NCBI GenBank assembly: GCA_951799405.1
Contig: OX637356.1
Span: 12,051,229 to 12,115,228, forward strand
DNA: 64,000 bases
Reading direction: 5' to 3'
DNA from: Agapetus fuscipes
Lineage: Eukaryota; Arthropoda; Insecta; Trichoptera; Glossosomatidae
Each line of letters starts with the position of its first letter. The stretch's first letter is position 1. A program made the position numbers and the translations under genes. Below, one piece after another: positions 1 through 10,062 of the stretch. Below the pieces are notes generated by a model, which saw only the letters and a list, made by a program, of their open reading frames with translations, did no database searches and was not told the origin of the DNA.

Positions 1-238
1 CAATAGTTCAGTTAATTAAGTACTTGCATTCCATGCCGAGAGCTCAGGTTCGAATTCCATCGAACATACTGGCAAGGTTTACTCATACTTCACAAGGAAT
101 GAGTACCAGTTCCGTCGGGAGCTGGAAAACTTCCACTTCAACATGAAGTAGTTGAACTAAGGTCACCCCCCTTACCTGTAAAAATAAAAAGATCGCACTG
201 GCCACACGTGTTACACGAAATGTGTAGCTAAGTAACGG
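1..238 (+). mobile_element. Fam-B tRNA-derived SINE, worn copy at window edge
   Basis: A tRNA-like head is visible (cttgcattccatgccgagag, then ggttcgaattcc as the B box). It is followed by the shared Fam-B body (ggtttactcatacttcacaa, gagtaccag, gggagctgg) and the 3' end near atgtgtagctaagtaacg. The segment between the B box and ggtttactc that is present in full copies (compare 21869-22197) is missing here. The 5' edge may be cut by the window start. Noncoding, transcribed by RNA polymerase III when active; this copy is too diverged to expect activity. Confidence 0.8.
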
Positions 239-611
239 ATCTATAATTGTCTATGATCTAAGTTGCAAGGATATATTCCATCACAAAATATGTGAACATT
301 CTCGCGTCACCGTGGGATTTTCCTTTCATCTCGGTTTATTTTCCGGAATGTATATAACGGCATGTAGATCGCTCCGAACACAGCTGTGGTATCAGTCACC
401 ATGTCTATGGTATTAGGGGCTAATCCTCGTGTGCATGCTGCGCGTCACTGCCCGACAGCATTACACCAACCGGCTTATGCGCCTCACGTCCTCTCGCGCC
501 TGTTCCCCATCCACTATCCATCCGCGTCGCTAACCCCTCTTAATATGATATACGAGTACATACTGTCCATTTTCTAGTTATTGTATATATAATGCAGAGA
601 ATATATTTTTT
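239..611. other. No gene seen; weak Fam-A tail-like remnant
   Basis: Around 245-300 the stretch tgatctaagttgcaaggata resembles the minus-strand tail end of Fam-A. The rest holds nothing recognisable; a 63-codon open frame at 386-577 has no recognisable motif. Confidence 0.4.
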
Positions 612-745
612 CATTTTCAACTGAAGTGGTTGGCGTAAGGCTGCCCCCCTTACCCGAAAAATAAATAGGTCCTGAATCGCCACATGCGCCCCTCAGGCAA
701 GGAGTTGCACAATATGTGTTGCTTAGTTGCGTTTTTGCGGATTGC
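612..745 (+). mobile_element. Fam-B SINE, 3' part only
   Basis: Matches the 3' half of full Fam-B copies: caactgaagtggttggcgta, then ccccttaccc, aataaataggtcc, cgccacatgcg and ttgcttagttgcgtttttgc. The tRNA-like head is absent. Confidence 0.8.
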
Positions 746-777
746 ACTATAAAGTTATTAATATATACTGTAATTCT

Positions 778-965
778 TGTTCCATGACTTATAGTTTTTA
801 TTTGCCAATGTCACTCCTGTTTCAGGGAAGGTCGGCAAGAGTTGCAGGACTTATGTTCATTTGAGATTGGGTTTTTATATTGTAGGTCAACTTGCGGCAT
901 GTGTTAGTGCGAAATAATACATGTCTGCTTGTGGGAATGCGTTTAATAGTTCATTTTGCGAATGT
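778..965 (+). mobile_element. Fam-A element, degraded
   Basis: Starts at tgttccatgacttatag and carries the diagnostic blocks tttgccaatgtcactcctg, ttcagggaaggtcggcaaga, gagattgggtttttatattg and catgtctgcttgtgggaatg. The block between the start and gccaatg is deleted and the ATTAG tail is lost. Confidence 0.85.
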
Positions 966-1261
966 CAGCCCTATTTGAGAATTCGGGCCTTTAATTTATT
1001 TGTACGCCGTACAAAGCTTGTACTTATAGCTTCAATACATTTATTGATTTATTTTGCAAAAAACAACTACTTTTTCCAAGTATCTGAGAAAAATAATAAA
1101 GACCACCATGATTTTATAAAACAAATATTATGAATTTCAAATTGTTAATTTTTTTTTATTATTTGAAATTTTGAGTGAAATGATTTTTTTTTTAATTTTA
1201 TATTTTTTTTGATTAATTAAAAACACTGTTTATTTTCACGGATAAATTTATTCAATAAGAT

Positions 1262-1520
1262 TAAAATCTAAATCTAAATCTAAATCTAAGCTGCAAAGAT
1301 ATGTATCATTTGAGATTCATATTAAATGCATTCCCACAAGCAGACATGCATAATTTCGCGCTTGCACATGCTGCATGTGGACCTACAATATAAAAACCCC
1401 AATCTCAAATGAACATAAGCCCTGCAACTCTTGCCGACCTTCCCTGAAGCAGGGGTGACATTGGCAAAGTGAACCATTTTGTACAGTATGGGTGGTCAGC
1501 CGCATACCAACCTATTATTA
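1262..1520 (-). mobile_element. Fam-A element with AAATCT-repeat tail
   Basis: Near full length on the minus strand. The tail appears at the left as four AAATCT units, instead of the five-base unit of most copies. Then come ctgcaaagatatgtatcatt, attcccacaagcagacatgc, ctgcatgtggacctacaata and ccgcataccaacctatta. It belongs to the subfamily that also includes 24520-24772 and 49653-49908. The hexamer tail shows that the unit length of the tail varies within one family. Confidence 0.92.
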
Positions 1521-1934
1521 AAATCTTTAAACAAATTACGAACGTTTTCGACCTCATGATTTTTTTTTATTGTTTTTCTAATTTTGTATTTTTCTCTTTT
1601 CCCAGGTAAGCCGTAGTTATATTTCGCCGTAAAATTACAAAGGATTCCGTAAGTAAATTTATTTATTAAATATTTCAGAAATAATAATTTCACGTAAATT
1701 TTAAATTTTGTGGAAAAATTGAAATTTTGTTTTCACAAATTAAATCAAGAATTAAATATGCGATTTTTGTAGCGTAATGTTTTAAAAATATTTAAGTGTC
1801 ACATGACGAACCTTGTTTTTTAAAAAAGTTTTCTCTTAATTCAGTGAGACTAACGAAATTCTAGAAAAAATACATTTTTCAGGATCTTTATATTTTTAAT
1901 TAGTAACATTAAATTTCATGTTAAAGTGCAATAT
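1521..1934. other. AT-rich spacer, nothing recognised
   Basis: Very AT-rich with A and T runs and no open frame of note; no repeat match to other parts of the window. Confidence 0.5.
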
Positions 1935-2402
1935 TAATCGCAACGCAACGCAACTTAGCTACACATACAGTGTAACTTCTTGCCTGCGTTATCCCCGAAG
2001 GGGTCGCATGTGGCGATCCGGGACCTATTTATTTTTACGGGTAAGGGGGCCGGCCTTACGCCAACCACTTTCAGTTGAAGTGGAGGTTTCCCAGCTCCCG
2101 AGGGGGCTGGTTCTCATTTCTTGTGAAGGCTGAGTAAGCCTTGAGATCGAACCCTGGCATGGAATGCAAGCATTCTACCAATTGAGATATCAACCTTTTT
2201 ACGAGCTTGGTCGTCGTCACTTTAAAGCGCCAATTCTCAAACAAGACCCAGTTGCTGTAAGGCTGGATGGACTGTTGTTGACCGGTCATTGGTAAAGATT
2301 TATGAATGTTACAACCCAGCGAAGAACAAAATTTAGGGATTTGAACCCACAACCTTCCATTCAGAGTCCGAAGTGTTACCATTGAACTACAGACCGGGCA
2401 AA
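1935..2402 (-). mobile_element. Composite C-B dimer SINE
   Basis: Read on the minus strand, a Fam-C unit (about 2402 to 2194: accggtcggtctgtag-like head, box B, ggtccatccagccttacagc, ttgcttgagaattggcgc, aagctcgtaaaaag) runs straight into a Fam-B unit (about 2193 to 1935: tctcaattggtagaatgctt, ggttcgatctcaaggcttac, caagaaatgagaacc, then the usual Fam-B 3' end). The Fam-B part lacks the segment between its B box and the ggcttactc block. The same order and junction type recur at 34953-35455, which shares this deletion, so the two copies descend from one dimeric source. Confidence 0.9.
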
Positions 2403-2454
2403 ATCAATTTGAAAAAAAAAAACTAATCTGATCAGCACATACTTTCATCTATCG

Positions 2455-2818
2455 TTCTCTTTCTCTCTAGTATTTTTCCGTTGTTCTTTTCTAGTCGAAG
2501 TAAAAGCCAATAGTGAGTACACTCAACACAAGCTGTCAGCTGCACTCAAGTATAAAACTTAACGGGGGCGTGTGCGTTTCGGAGAAAACGGCACATGTTT
2601 GGGATGTACTTTAGCATACAAACGATGGAATAGGAAAAAAATAAAAAATCAGATTATTACTATCCAAAAAATGTATAGCAACTGGAACGCTCGCCAGAGT
2701 CACTGTTTTATTTTTTGTATCTTTTTTCCGTTGTTCTTTTTGAGAGGGAAGTACAAGCCAATATAGAATACGTACGCTCAACACCAGTTGTCAGTTGCAA
2801 CCAAAGTATGAAACCTTA
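2455..2818 (+). repeat. Two diverged direct copies of a ~105-bp unit
   Basis: 2455-2560 and 2705-2818 share, in order, ttttccgttgttctttt, a gaagtaaaagccaata-like block, acgctcaacaccagttgtca or its equivalent, and a final caaagtatgaaacctta-like block. Between them lies sequence with ctcgccagagtcactg, which reappears as ctcactagagtcgctg at 2870-2885. Nature unknown. Confidence 0.6.
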
Positions 2819-3340
2819 TGTTCAAACTTAAATATTTTCTTTCAAAAAAAATTATAGACACCAAAACGCTCACTAGAGTCGCTGCTTTAGTTTGTATGTA
2901 TTTTTTTGGTGAACGCTGTGGTTGAGTAATAGTTTACACTTGGAGTAATGCCCCCCTACAGTCTGTCGTCCGGCTCTATATTTCACACTGCGGACATATT
3001 GCATTTTCCTCTAGCCAAGATATTACAAAAGCTAATGTAATTTTGTACAGCCAGCTATTCTCGAATGTTCTTGTATGACATATATGCTGCACACCGTGCT
3101 GTGAGCTTATCTCTTGTGGAGACAAAAAAATGTTTCACTAAAATCTTGAATTAAAACGGCAAAGTGTGAATGAAATATTCTAGTAAAATAAAAAATAAAA
3201 TCTAGTTGAAGCTCGCCATTTTATATGGTCTGGTATGATCGGTATAAAAAAATGGTATAGATAAAAAAAACATGTACATAACAAATAAAAATATATATAC
3301 CTACGGTAGGTAGTAAGTGGTAATAAAATAAAGTTTGTAT

Positions 3341-3580
3341 ACTTTACTTTACTTTCTTCGGCTCATAAGCCTTGAAGGCTCAGGGCCTCCCGCACCACAA
3401 TCCTCCAGGACTCTCTGTCTTGTGCTGCTTCCCTCCATGGTCCCCTCACTCCCAGAACTTCGGCGTCGGCTTCAACGTTGTCTGCCCACCGCATCCTGGG
3501 ACGTCCGAGTGGTCTAACACCTGAGGGGGCACCATCCAAGACTGTTCTGATGATCCTGGAGTCCTCTGCAAAGTTTGTAT
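3341..3580 (-). pseudogene. LINE, C-terminal ORF fragment
   Basis: On the minus strand the sequence encodes, with a frame break, the pattern seen at the C-terminus of RTE-like and related LINE polyproteins: a GRPRMRWADNVEADAEVLG-type stretch (around 3520 to 3460), then VRGPWREAAQDRESWR, and ending REALSLQGL before a TGA near 3365. This is the domain after the reverse transcriptase, here 5'-truncated and dead. It differs in sequence from the RTE family at 58833-59581. Confidence 0.8.
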
Positions 3581-3819
3581 GCCGGAGTAAAAATTAAAAA
3601 GTAGGAATTAGGGTCACAGTCACATTAGCAATATAAAATAAAGGGGAAATTGTATTAGAATCGATTCGAACTACAGTCTGGCATCTGGTGACCGCAGTGA
3701 TAAACTTATTTATAATTAGCGAAGAAACCAACAACAAGGACTGTAGTGCTCATTCCAAAAACATATTTTGCTAGAAGCCTTTTATATCAAAGATTCCTAT
3801 TATATATTTAAAGATTATC

Positions 3820-3885
3820 AGCATTTCGTGCCGCGCTTCTCTAAAACAGAGGGTGACATTGGCAAAGTGAACCAATTTTCCAGTA
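3820..3885 (-). mobile_element. Fam-A fragment
   Basis: The short match gggtgacattggcaaagtga with flanking diverged sequence is the Fam-A core on the minus strand. Edges are unclear. Confidence 0.6.
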
Positions 3886-4763
3886 ACGAATGAAAAGCTT
3901 TAAAAAAGCTCATCTAAGAGTCAAAGAATATTATTTCTTTGACCAAAAATTTAAGTAAAATTAGAGTCCTGACTTCTAGGTTTTGTAAAACCACTTGAAA
4001 AATCTTTTTAGTGTCATTTCATGCAATGTCACGTTCACTTAAAGAAAACAAATAAAGTTGATGGGTATTTGTATTTCTATGGTATGTCTTACAAAAACCT
4101 AAAACGTTGTATTGAAACAGTAACTATTTACCTGGTTACTCAAAAAATCCAGAATTCTGTCGGTTAAAATATATAGATATTTCTTTGAGTAAATACTTGT
4201 AAAATACCACAAAAAAGTGAATACTTTTGGAAGGAAGCTAGTACAAATCTTTCGTTAAATATCCTCAATGCATTTTGTGGAGAACACGTTTATTTAAAGA
4301 AATGCCAAGCTCTTGTATTTGTAGTATAACAATTTACGTTCATACTCAATCGTAGCATTTTACGAAATAAAATTGTAAACTAAAACAGCTCCTGAAGTGA
4401 ACGTTTTCGTGTCCCTAAATATTTTGGTAAACGCTATGGCTTAGTTTAAGCGTAATGTGTTATACTTGTACTGGTAAATATAACGCTCAGAGGTTATTCT
4501 TCTCGTTTTGAGGTGCTTTGAGAAGTGTCAAGAGCACACTCCAGTGTGCTTTTCCAGCTACCACACTTTTAACTTGGAGTAGTCTGAGAAAATCTCAAAC
4601 CATTCAATTTTTGCTTTCAATGTGAAATCGACTTGGTTAATGTGTCAACATTTTAACTCGGCAGGCTAACATTATACTTCTACGTGACTAGGGTTCTTAG
4701 CAACCAATAAGAAAATATGTGTTAGACTTTTCCCTAGCAACCCGGTCATTTAACGTTTCATCA
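3886..4763. other. No gene seen; one Fam-L repeat patch
   Basis: 4380-4470 (cctgaagtgaacgttttcg, then tttggtaaacgctatggctt) resembles a dispersed short repeat also seen near 12337, 23820, 29960, 47560 and 55345. The rest is AT-rich and unrecognised. Confidence 0.5.
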
Positions 4764-4917
4764 CGGATAAGACTTTCTAAAAAGGTGTGTCTTGAGTGCT
4801 CCGCGAAATGCACCCCCAGATTTGGAGTTCTTCACTCCGGGTGGCAGTCTGTTCCACTCCACCGGACCCGCAGCACGGAAAGCGCGGTCTCCCAAATTTG
4901 TACGAATCCGACGGCTG
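4764..4917 (-). pseudogene. CR1/L2-like LINE, C-terminal fragment
   Basis: Translated on the minus strand this gives the conserved C-terminal pattern GDRAFRVAGPVEWNRLP-like, followed by GVKNSK-like and FRGALKTHLF-like blocks. It is nearly the same DNA as 58649-58800 and 28530-28640. These residues lie downstream of the reverse-transcriptase domain in CR1/L2-type LINEs. The 3' untranslated tail seen at 58540-58645 is missing. Confidence 0.85.
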
Positions 4918-5160
4918 AACTAAAGTAAACTTAATTAAAAAGTTTAAACAAAATTTATAACTTAAAAATGGTCACCACAAAAAAATATTTAAAAAAAACA
5001 CGATTTTTTCGCGTGTGCTATATTTTGGATTTTTTTTTTCTTTTTAATTACTGAACTATGCGTTTTTCAGTGCAATATCTAGTAAGCAATATTTAGTGAA
5101 TTAGTTATTTTGTTGAAACTATATAAAAGAAATAATAAACATGCTCGATTTATTTTATTA

Positions 5161-5240
5161 CTGTAACTCTTTTTCTAAGACCATAAAGTGTAAGAAACAA
5201 AAAACGCAGATTTAGGGTATAAAGTGCTCTTAACAGAGTA
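5161..5240 (+). mobile_element. Fragment related to the interior of Fam-J
   Basis: ctaagaccataaagtgtaag and the following agaaacaaaaa-cgcagattt match the interior of the Fam-J element at 16454-16653. No inverted-repeat ends are present here. Confidence 0.6.
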
Positions 5241-5294
5241 ACGGCATGATACAGTAACAGTAAAAAGACGACTCACCACAAAGGGTGTCAGGGT

Positions 5295-6404
5295 CAGTGG
5301 CGTGCCTACGGTTTCTGCCATGCGCATGCTGGATAATTTAAGTTGCACGAAATCACAAATAATAAATCTTACCCCTTTGTTTCTTTCCTCAGTGTTTCTT
5401 AATCTCTTCAGACTTCGATTTTGGATTAATTAATAAATCTTTACATACTTAAGATCCTTACTGAGTACAACTATATTTTCACAGGAATTCATTGTATACT
5501 ATAAAAACCGGATTCTCGATCGCAAACAAGCAATAAGTTATTTATTTTGATATTTGAACCTGACGCGACAGTGTTTTCAAAACACAATACATAAGTCATT
5601 CATAAATCTGTTAACAGCTTCAGTCTGGAATCGTAAAATTTAATGGACGAAAAGCTTAGCTTTTCTGAATATTATTATCATGCGTACTCCAAGCCACAAC
5701 TCCAAGCAATATCTGTGAATGTGTGTTTTCATTTAGAATTAAAAGAGCTTAAGCTACTATCTTCATACAAACTTACAGAGGTCAAGCTTTTTCATACTGT
5801 TATGTAAATATGAAATATAAATATTTAAAATAAGTAGGTATTAGTTATAGGAATTCTGTATTGTATTGTGTGGGTAGGAATCATTGAATAAAATACGTGA
5901 AGCATCGAGAAATAATAATTACTACGCCTTTCTGGAACTGTCTAGCAAATATAGGTCTAGATTGTACTGTTTTAAAGAGTATAAGAAGGGTGCGAGTGGC
6001 TTGCAGGGCGAGTAGTATCATACGAGATTTACAAACACATAGAACTAACTTGATCAGTGAACAGAAACCAAGTGGAATAGTCGAGAAAGCTTTGTGAAAA
6101 TAAATTATTTAAAAGTGTAAAATAAACAACTGTATAAGAAGACCTGTGTATCTTAATTTGAAAGACTTTTGAACCCTAATTTCGTAACAATACGTTAAAC
6201 AAAGACAGGCATACAATTCTCAATCACGTTTGATGAACAGAGTTTCGTTCGGCAATGACTAATATTAATATCCCACTTTACCTCACAGATGGCAGTAGCA
6301 GGAATATTGATGTATATCTTTAATCTACTCAAAAATATTCATTATTTTTATTTCTGAGGGTACGTATGCTTAGCTTTTTAGCTTGTAAGGTAGTCACGCC
6401 ACTG
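5295..6404. mobile_element. hAT-type DNA transposon derivative (longer copy)
   Basis: Ends are CAGTGGCGTGCCTACGG on the left and the inverse of CAGTGGCGTGACTACC on the right, with flanking 8-bp duplications gtcagggt (5287-5294) and gtcaggga (6405-6412) that differ by one base. CAGTGG-type ends with an 8-bp TSD define hAT elements. The same element sits inverted at 18568-19275 but lacks about 400 bp of interior, so this is the more complete of the two. The 66-codon frame at 5897-6097 lies in the extra interior and could be transposase debris, but I see no hAT motif in it. No intact transposase. Confidence 0.92.
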
Positions 6405-6827
6405 GTCAGGGATAGCTAGTACTACATATATAGAATTCTTAAAATAATTGTCTGCAACAACATAATAATACAATTATATAATTGTCAGCGGTTAAGCAAC
6501 AATTGGTAAAGTTTTCGATTTGCAACAAATGAGCCGTGGAGAGACGTAATCGAATTTCAGGCATTGGGTCGTAAAGCGAACCCATTTCCTTCAATAAAAC
6601 CATAGTCGGTAATTACACGAAACCAAATTAACCCAGGTCGAAGGGAGGGCCTACTTTTGATTAGGCTTTCGTAGTTGTCAATAACAATTAAAACTAACTG
6701 CTTCACCAAATAGGACTCTCCTGATCTTTGAAGGGAACGAAAAATCTGTTGTACGTGCGAGTATTAGAGATTTCAGATTGAGAAACATTGGGCAACTAAG
6801 CTTTACATAATCTGTAATCTAAGTTGA

Positions 6828-6898
6828 ATTATCTGCGGCACTACAACAAGTGTCATAGGCATAGAGTCTTTAACCCGTCCGCACAGGATTATTTAAAA
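6828..6898 (+). mobile_element. Fam-D 3' module, free-standing
   Basis: ctgcggcactacaacaagtg followed by tcatagg, agagtcttt and ccgcacaggatt, then an A-rich end. The same module closes the Fam-C copies at 19431-20075 and 25925-26236. Confidence 0.75.
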
Positions 6899-6909
6899 AA
6901 ATATTTATA

Positions 6910-7233
6910 TACATTAAGATTCATTTGCAGACATTTGCACACAAGCAGACATTTGTGAATTCGCTCTTACACATGCTGCATGTGGACTTAACAAACCTAG
7001 TTAGAATCTATAATTTAAGTTGCAAAGATATTGTAACATATATAATTCATATTAAATGCTTATCCACAAATAGATATACGTGTAAGTTCGCGCTAAAAAA
7101 ATCTGCATGTGTACTTACAACATAAAACCCAATCTCAAATGAAAATAAGCCCTGAGATAGGAGTGACATTGGAAAAAGTGAACCAATTTTTACTGTATGC
7201 ATGGCCAGCCTCATACCAGCCTATTAGTCTATG
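6910..7233 (-). mobile_element. Two adjacent Fam-A copies
   Basis: 6910-6995 is a partial copy (acacaagcagacatttgtga, acacatgctgcatgtggact). 7003-7233 is a second, longer and more diverged copy from tctataatttaagttgcaaa to cctcataccagcctattag. Both are on the minus strand. The second copy has a gap in the ggcaagagttgcaggg block. Confidence 0.85.
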
Positions 7234-7254
7234 AAATATAATAATAACATAAGA

Positions 7255-7542
7255 CATATTTATTAGGTGAGCGCTGTTTAAGTGTGAATCACACCTCAAA
7301 AACTCTCTGCAAGCTTGGTCGTCTGTAGAAAGCACCATTACTTAAGCAAGACTTACTGTAAGGCTGGATGGACCTTTGGTGAACGGTCTTTGCTAATGTT
7401 ATATGATTTTTTTAACCTAGCGAACAGCATATTTGAAAATTTAAATGGCTTATTTTCTGTGCTCCGTCGGGACTCGAACCCACAACCTTCCATGTACGAG
7501 TCCGAAGCGTTACCAATAGACTACGAACCGGTCAAAATCAAA
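7255..7542 (-). mobile_element. Fam-C tRNA-derived SINE, full length
   Basis: The minus-strand copy runs from gaccggttcgtagtctattg at the right, through box B (inverse of ggactcgaacccacaacct), a gctcttcgctgggtt-like block, ggtccatccagccttacag and the 3' end (inverse of tattaggtgagcgctgttt). Its 3' end is the LINE-like type, but the ATT repeat is very short. Confidence 0.9.
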
Positions 7543-7925
7543 TATTTACCCTCGCAGTATATCAAATAAAAAATTACCAAAGCAAAACATAAATGATTAT
7601 TTTTATTAATTTCTGGAACATATACTTTTAGTCATAAAAACATCGTGAAATCAATTAACGGACACCGGCAAAGGTGTTGTTAAATTTTATTAAGCAACAA
7701 CTTTTTTGGATTATCCGGACGCCATCTTGCTTGAAAATAAAAATCATTACTTTACGCGGGAGAAAAAAATACATTTGCAATCAAATTCATTGCAGCGTCG
7801 CGTCGTTTAATTACCAAGTTAAAATCTCCTCAATAAATTAACGACAAAGAAATATGTTGGCCCCTTGAATTTACTGCAATAATAATTATTTTGAGCGTGA
7901 AATTATGAATAAATGAAGGGATTTG
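7543..7925. other. No feature recognised
   Basis: AT-rich, no repeat match and no open frame with a recognisable domain. Confidence 0.5.
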
Positions 7926-8133
7926 TTCCTTGACTTATAGGTTGGTATGCGGCTAACCACCCATGCTGTAAAAATTCACTTTGCCGATGTTACCCCTGTC
8001 TTAGGGAAGGACGCAAAGAGTTGCAGGGTGTATGTCCGCTTGAGATTTGGTTTTTGTGTTGTAGGTTCACATGTTCAAATGCATGTAATGTAAATCTCCA
8101 ATGTAACATATCTTTGCAACTTGGATTAGATTT
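7926..8133 (+). mobile_element. Fam-A element with internal deletion
   Basis: Starts gttccttgacttataggttg and ends ctttgcaacttggattagat. It belongs to the subfamily with gggtgtatgtcc. Compared with 44408-44658 it lacks about 50 bp between gtaggttcacatg and aatgcatgtaatg. Confidence 0.92.
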
Positions 8134-8408
8134 ATTTTTTGTTTCTGAAAATTATGAATTGTAGTACAAGAGTTGGTAAGGTAGAAAAACATTATTTACG
8201 TTTAAGGGTGTGTGTACTGACATTGTGAAAGTTGATTTTAAAACTACTTAAATAAAAAGAAAAAACAATATTTTTTTAGAAAATAGTACTTGGAATCACT
8301 TTGGCCCGGTATTTTCAAAGTTGACAAATTTGACTTTTAACTGCTAAAAAAATATTACCCATTAGATTTTGTAGGGTTTGTGTATTCACACAGTGAAAAT
8401 TCATTTTT

Positions 8409-8588
8409 TTTTCTAAAACGTAGTTTTATTTTCACAATAATATTTTCTACCTCAAGCACTTTCGACCTTCAATACTCAGGTCATTATAATGACTCTTGAT
8501 AATGACCTGAGTATTGAAGGTTGAAAGTGATGAGGTCGAAAGAAAGAGGTATAAAATATTATTGCGAAAATAAAACTACGTTTTAGAA
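8409..8588. repeat. Long near-perfect hairpin (foldback)
   Basis: The left arm 8409-8487 (ttctaaaacgtagttttatt ... ctcaggtcattat) is the inverse of the right arm 8499-8588. The loop is only 11 bases. The right arm has a small extra segment (gatgaggtcgaaagaaag). Outside the arms, gtgtattcacacagtgaaaa also occurs near 62895. No coding content. Confidence 0.93.
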
Positions 8589-9049
8589 AAAAATAAAATA
8601 TTTTTAATATTACCCACACGATTTACATAAGTGCTCCCTTTTCATTTTGTTTGAATTCAAACACAAATTATATCACAAATTATTATTACCTATTTAAGCT
8701 TCCATTCTCTTCTAGAGACTTCATAGACTTTATGAACTCACACAGACAAACACAACTACTCATATTCGTAACATTAAATACATTCGCTCTCTTTGAACGT
8801 GAAGTTTTACAGTTTGAAATAAAATTTAGTGCCATTGGATGCCGTAAAAATTTGCACTGAGAAATCAAATGGCTATAGGAATAAAAAAATGCGTAGTTAA
8901 TCGCAGACTGAAGGGCACGGATGCTTTTATTGAAAGCGTTAAATTCACGGGCCGAAAGGATAATTCTTCCGATTATATTTTTAAAGCAGATAAAAAATTA
9001 TGCCTTTTTTATAGCCTAAAAAAAATATGAAAACGTTTATTTATATTTG

Positions 9050-9112
9050 TACAATCATCATCATTATTATTGGTGCTAAAACTCGGTGTGGGTCATGGCC
9101 TCCTCGAGGTTA
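9050..9112 (-). mobile_element. Extreme 3' end of an RTE-like LINE
   Basis: On the minus strand, gaggccatgacccacaccga then gttttagcaccaataat and a short ATG/ATT-repeat tail. This ending is typical of insect RTE-type LINEs (C-terminal GGH-type codons followed by a trinucleotide tail). Confidence 0.55.
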
Positions 9113-9120
9113 CTCAAAAT

Positions 9121-9375
9121 TTGTTTGATTGATTGATTTATTGATGATGGATGATTTCTTTCCTGTGGCGCCATTTAATGGTCCAGGACCATCTCAAGGG
9201 CGCCATGGCTTTTGGAGAAAAACAGTGTCTTCAGTCCCTTTCTGAAGGTGGTGGTAGGCTGATTCGCGCGAACACCGACGGGCAAATTGTTCCAGGCAAC
9301 CGGCCCGGCTACCGTAAAGCTCCTGTCTGCAAAATTTCATGTATTCGCTCTCTTGGGCACCATGACCTTGTTTAT
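9121..9375 (-). pseudogene. CR1-like LINE 3' end with ATCA/TGAT tail
   Basis: Minus-strand reading gives a C-terminal LINE pattern (AGSFTVAGPVAWNNLP-like, then LKTLFFSKAMAPLR-like) with a stop and a short 3' end of TGAT repeats. The left edge holds gattgattgatttattgatg. It matches the plus-strand fragment at 22911-23262 in both protein pattern and 3' end, so the two are one family distinct from the LINE at 58540-60005. Confidence 0.8.
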
Positions 9376-9393
9376 AGAAAAGAAAGAAAATAT

Positions 9394-9600
9394 TGTCCGA
9401 TCGATAGCTCTATTGGTAGGAAGCTTGCGTTGAAAGCCATTAAAACCAGGTTTGAGCCCCACCGAAGGTGTCAAAAATAGTTTCCCGTTCGGTGTTTATT
9501 TCAAAACCAAAAAATACCAGAAATGAGACTTCCCACTTGTGGAGAAAGCAAACGCCAACTTGCCGTAAAGCTGCCACCCTTAACTGTGGAACTAATCAGG
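9394..9600 (+). mobile_element. Fam-B SINE, diverged
   Basis: gtccgatcgatagctctatt, tttgagccccaccgaaggtg, ttcccgttcggtgtttattt and ccagaaatgagacttcccac follow the Fam-B order. The 3' end after cttgccgtaaagctg is lost. Confidence 0.85.
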
Positions 9601-10062
9601 TTGCACTCGTTACAAGCAACTCTTCTGGGCATTAGAAGTTGCATTATATGAACAGCTAAGTTGAGTTTTTAGCTACGTAAAGACAGATTTCTTAAATTTA
9701 CTTATTATTTTCATTATTTGTAGGTATTCATTTTAATTTTCGTAAAAAAAATACTTAATACAAAATACAAAATGTAAAATTAACATTGTTTTAGACGAAA
9801 TAAAAGTAATACGTAGAATACAAAGTTAGTTAAATTTCATAGAAAAAAATACAATGTTTTTTTAATTTCCAAGAATGAATATTGTGAAAGCATTAGTTTT
9901 TCATTATAAAAATGTTTTTAATTTTGTAATGCTAGCATTTGAAATACTAAAAAAATTGTATATTTTTCTTTAGAGGGATCCCATATTATTTTGTCACACG
10001 TATCTAGGGGTAACAAGGTATAAGGGTAGGATATTTACACTTAGAAATGTATTTTAATATAG
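9601..10062. other. No feature recognised
   Basis: AT-rich spacer with no repeat match found and no coding signal. Confidence 0.45.

Noticed and set aside
2071..2382. 103-codon minus-strand frame
   Set aside because: Lies entirely within the C-B dimer SINE; no protein motif.
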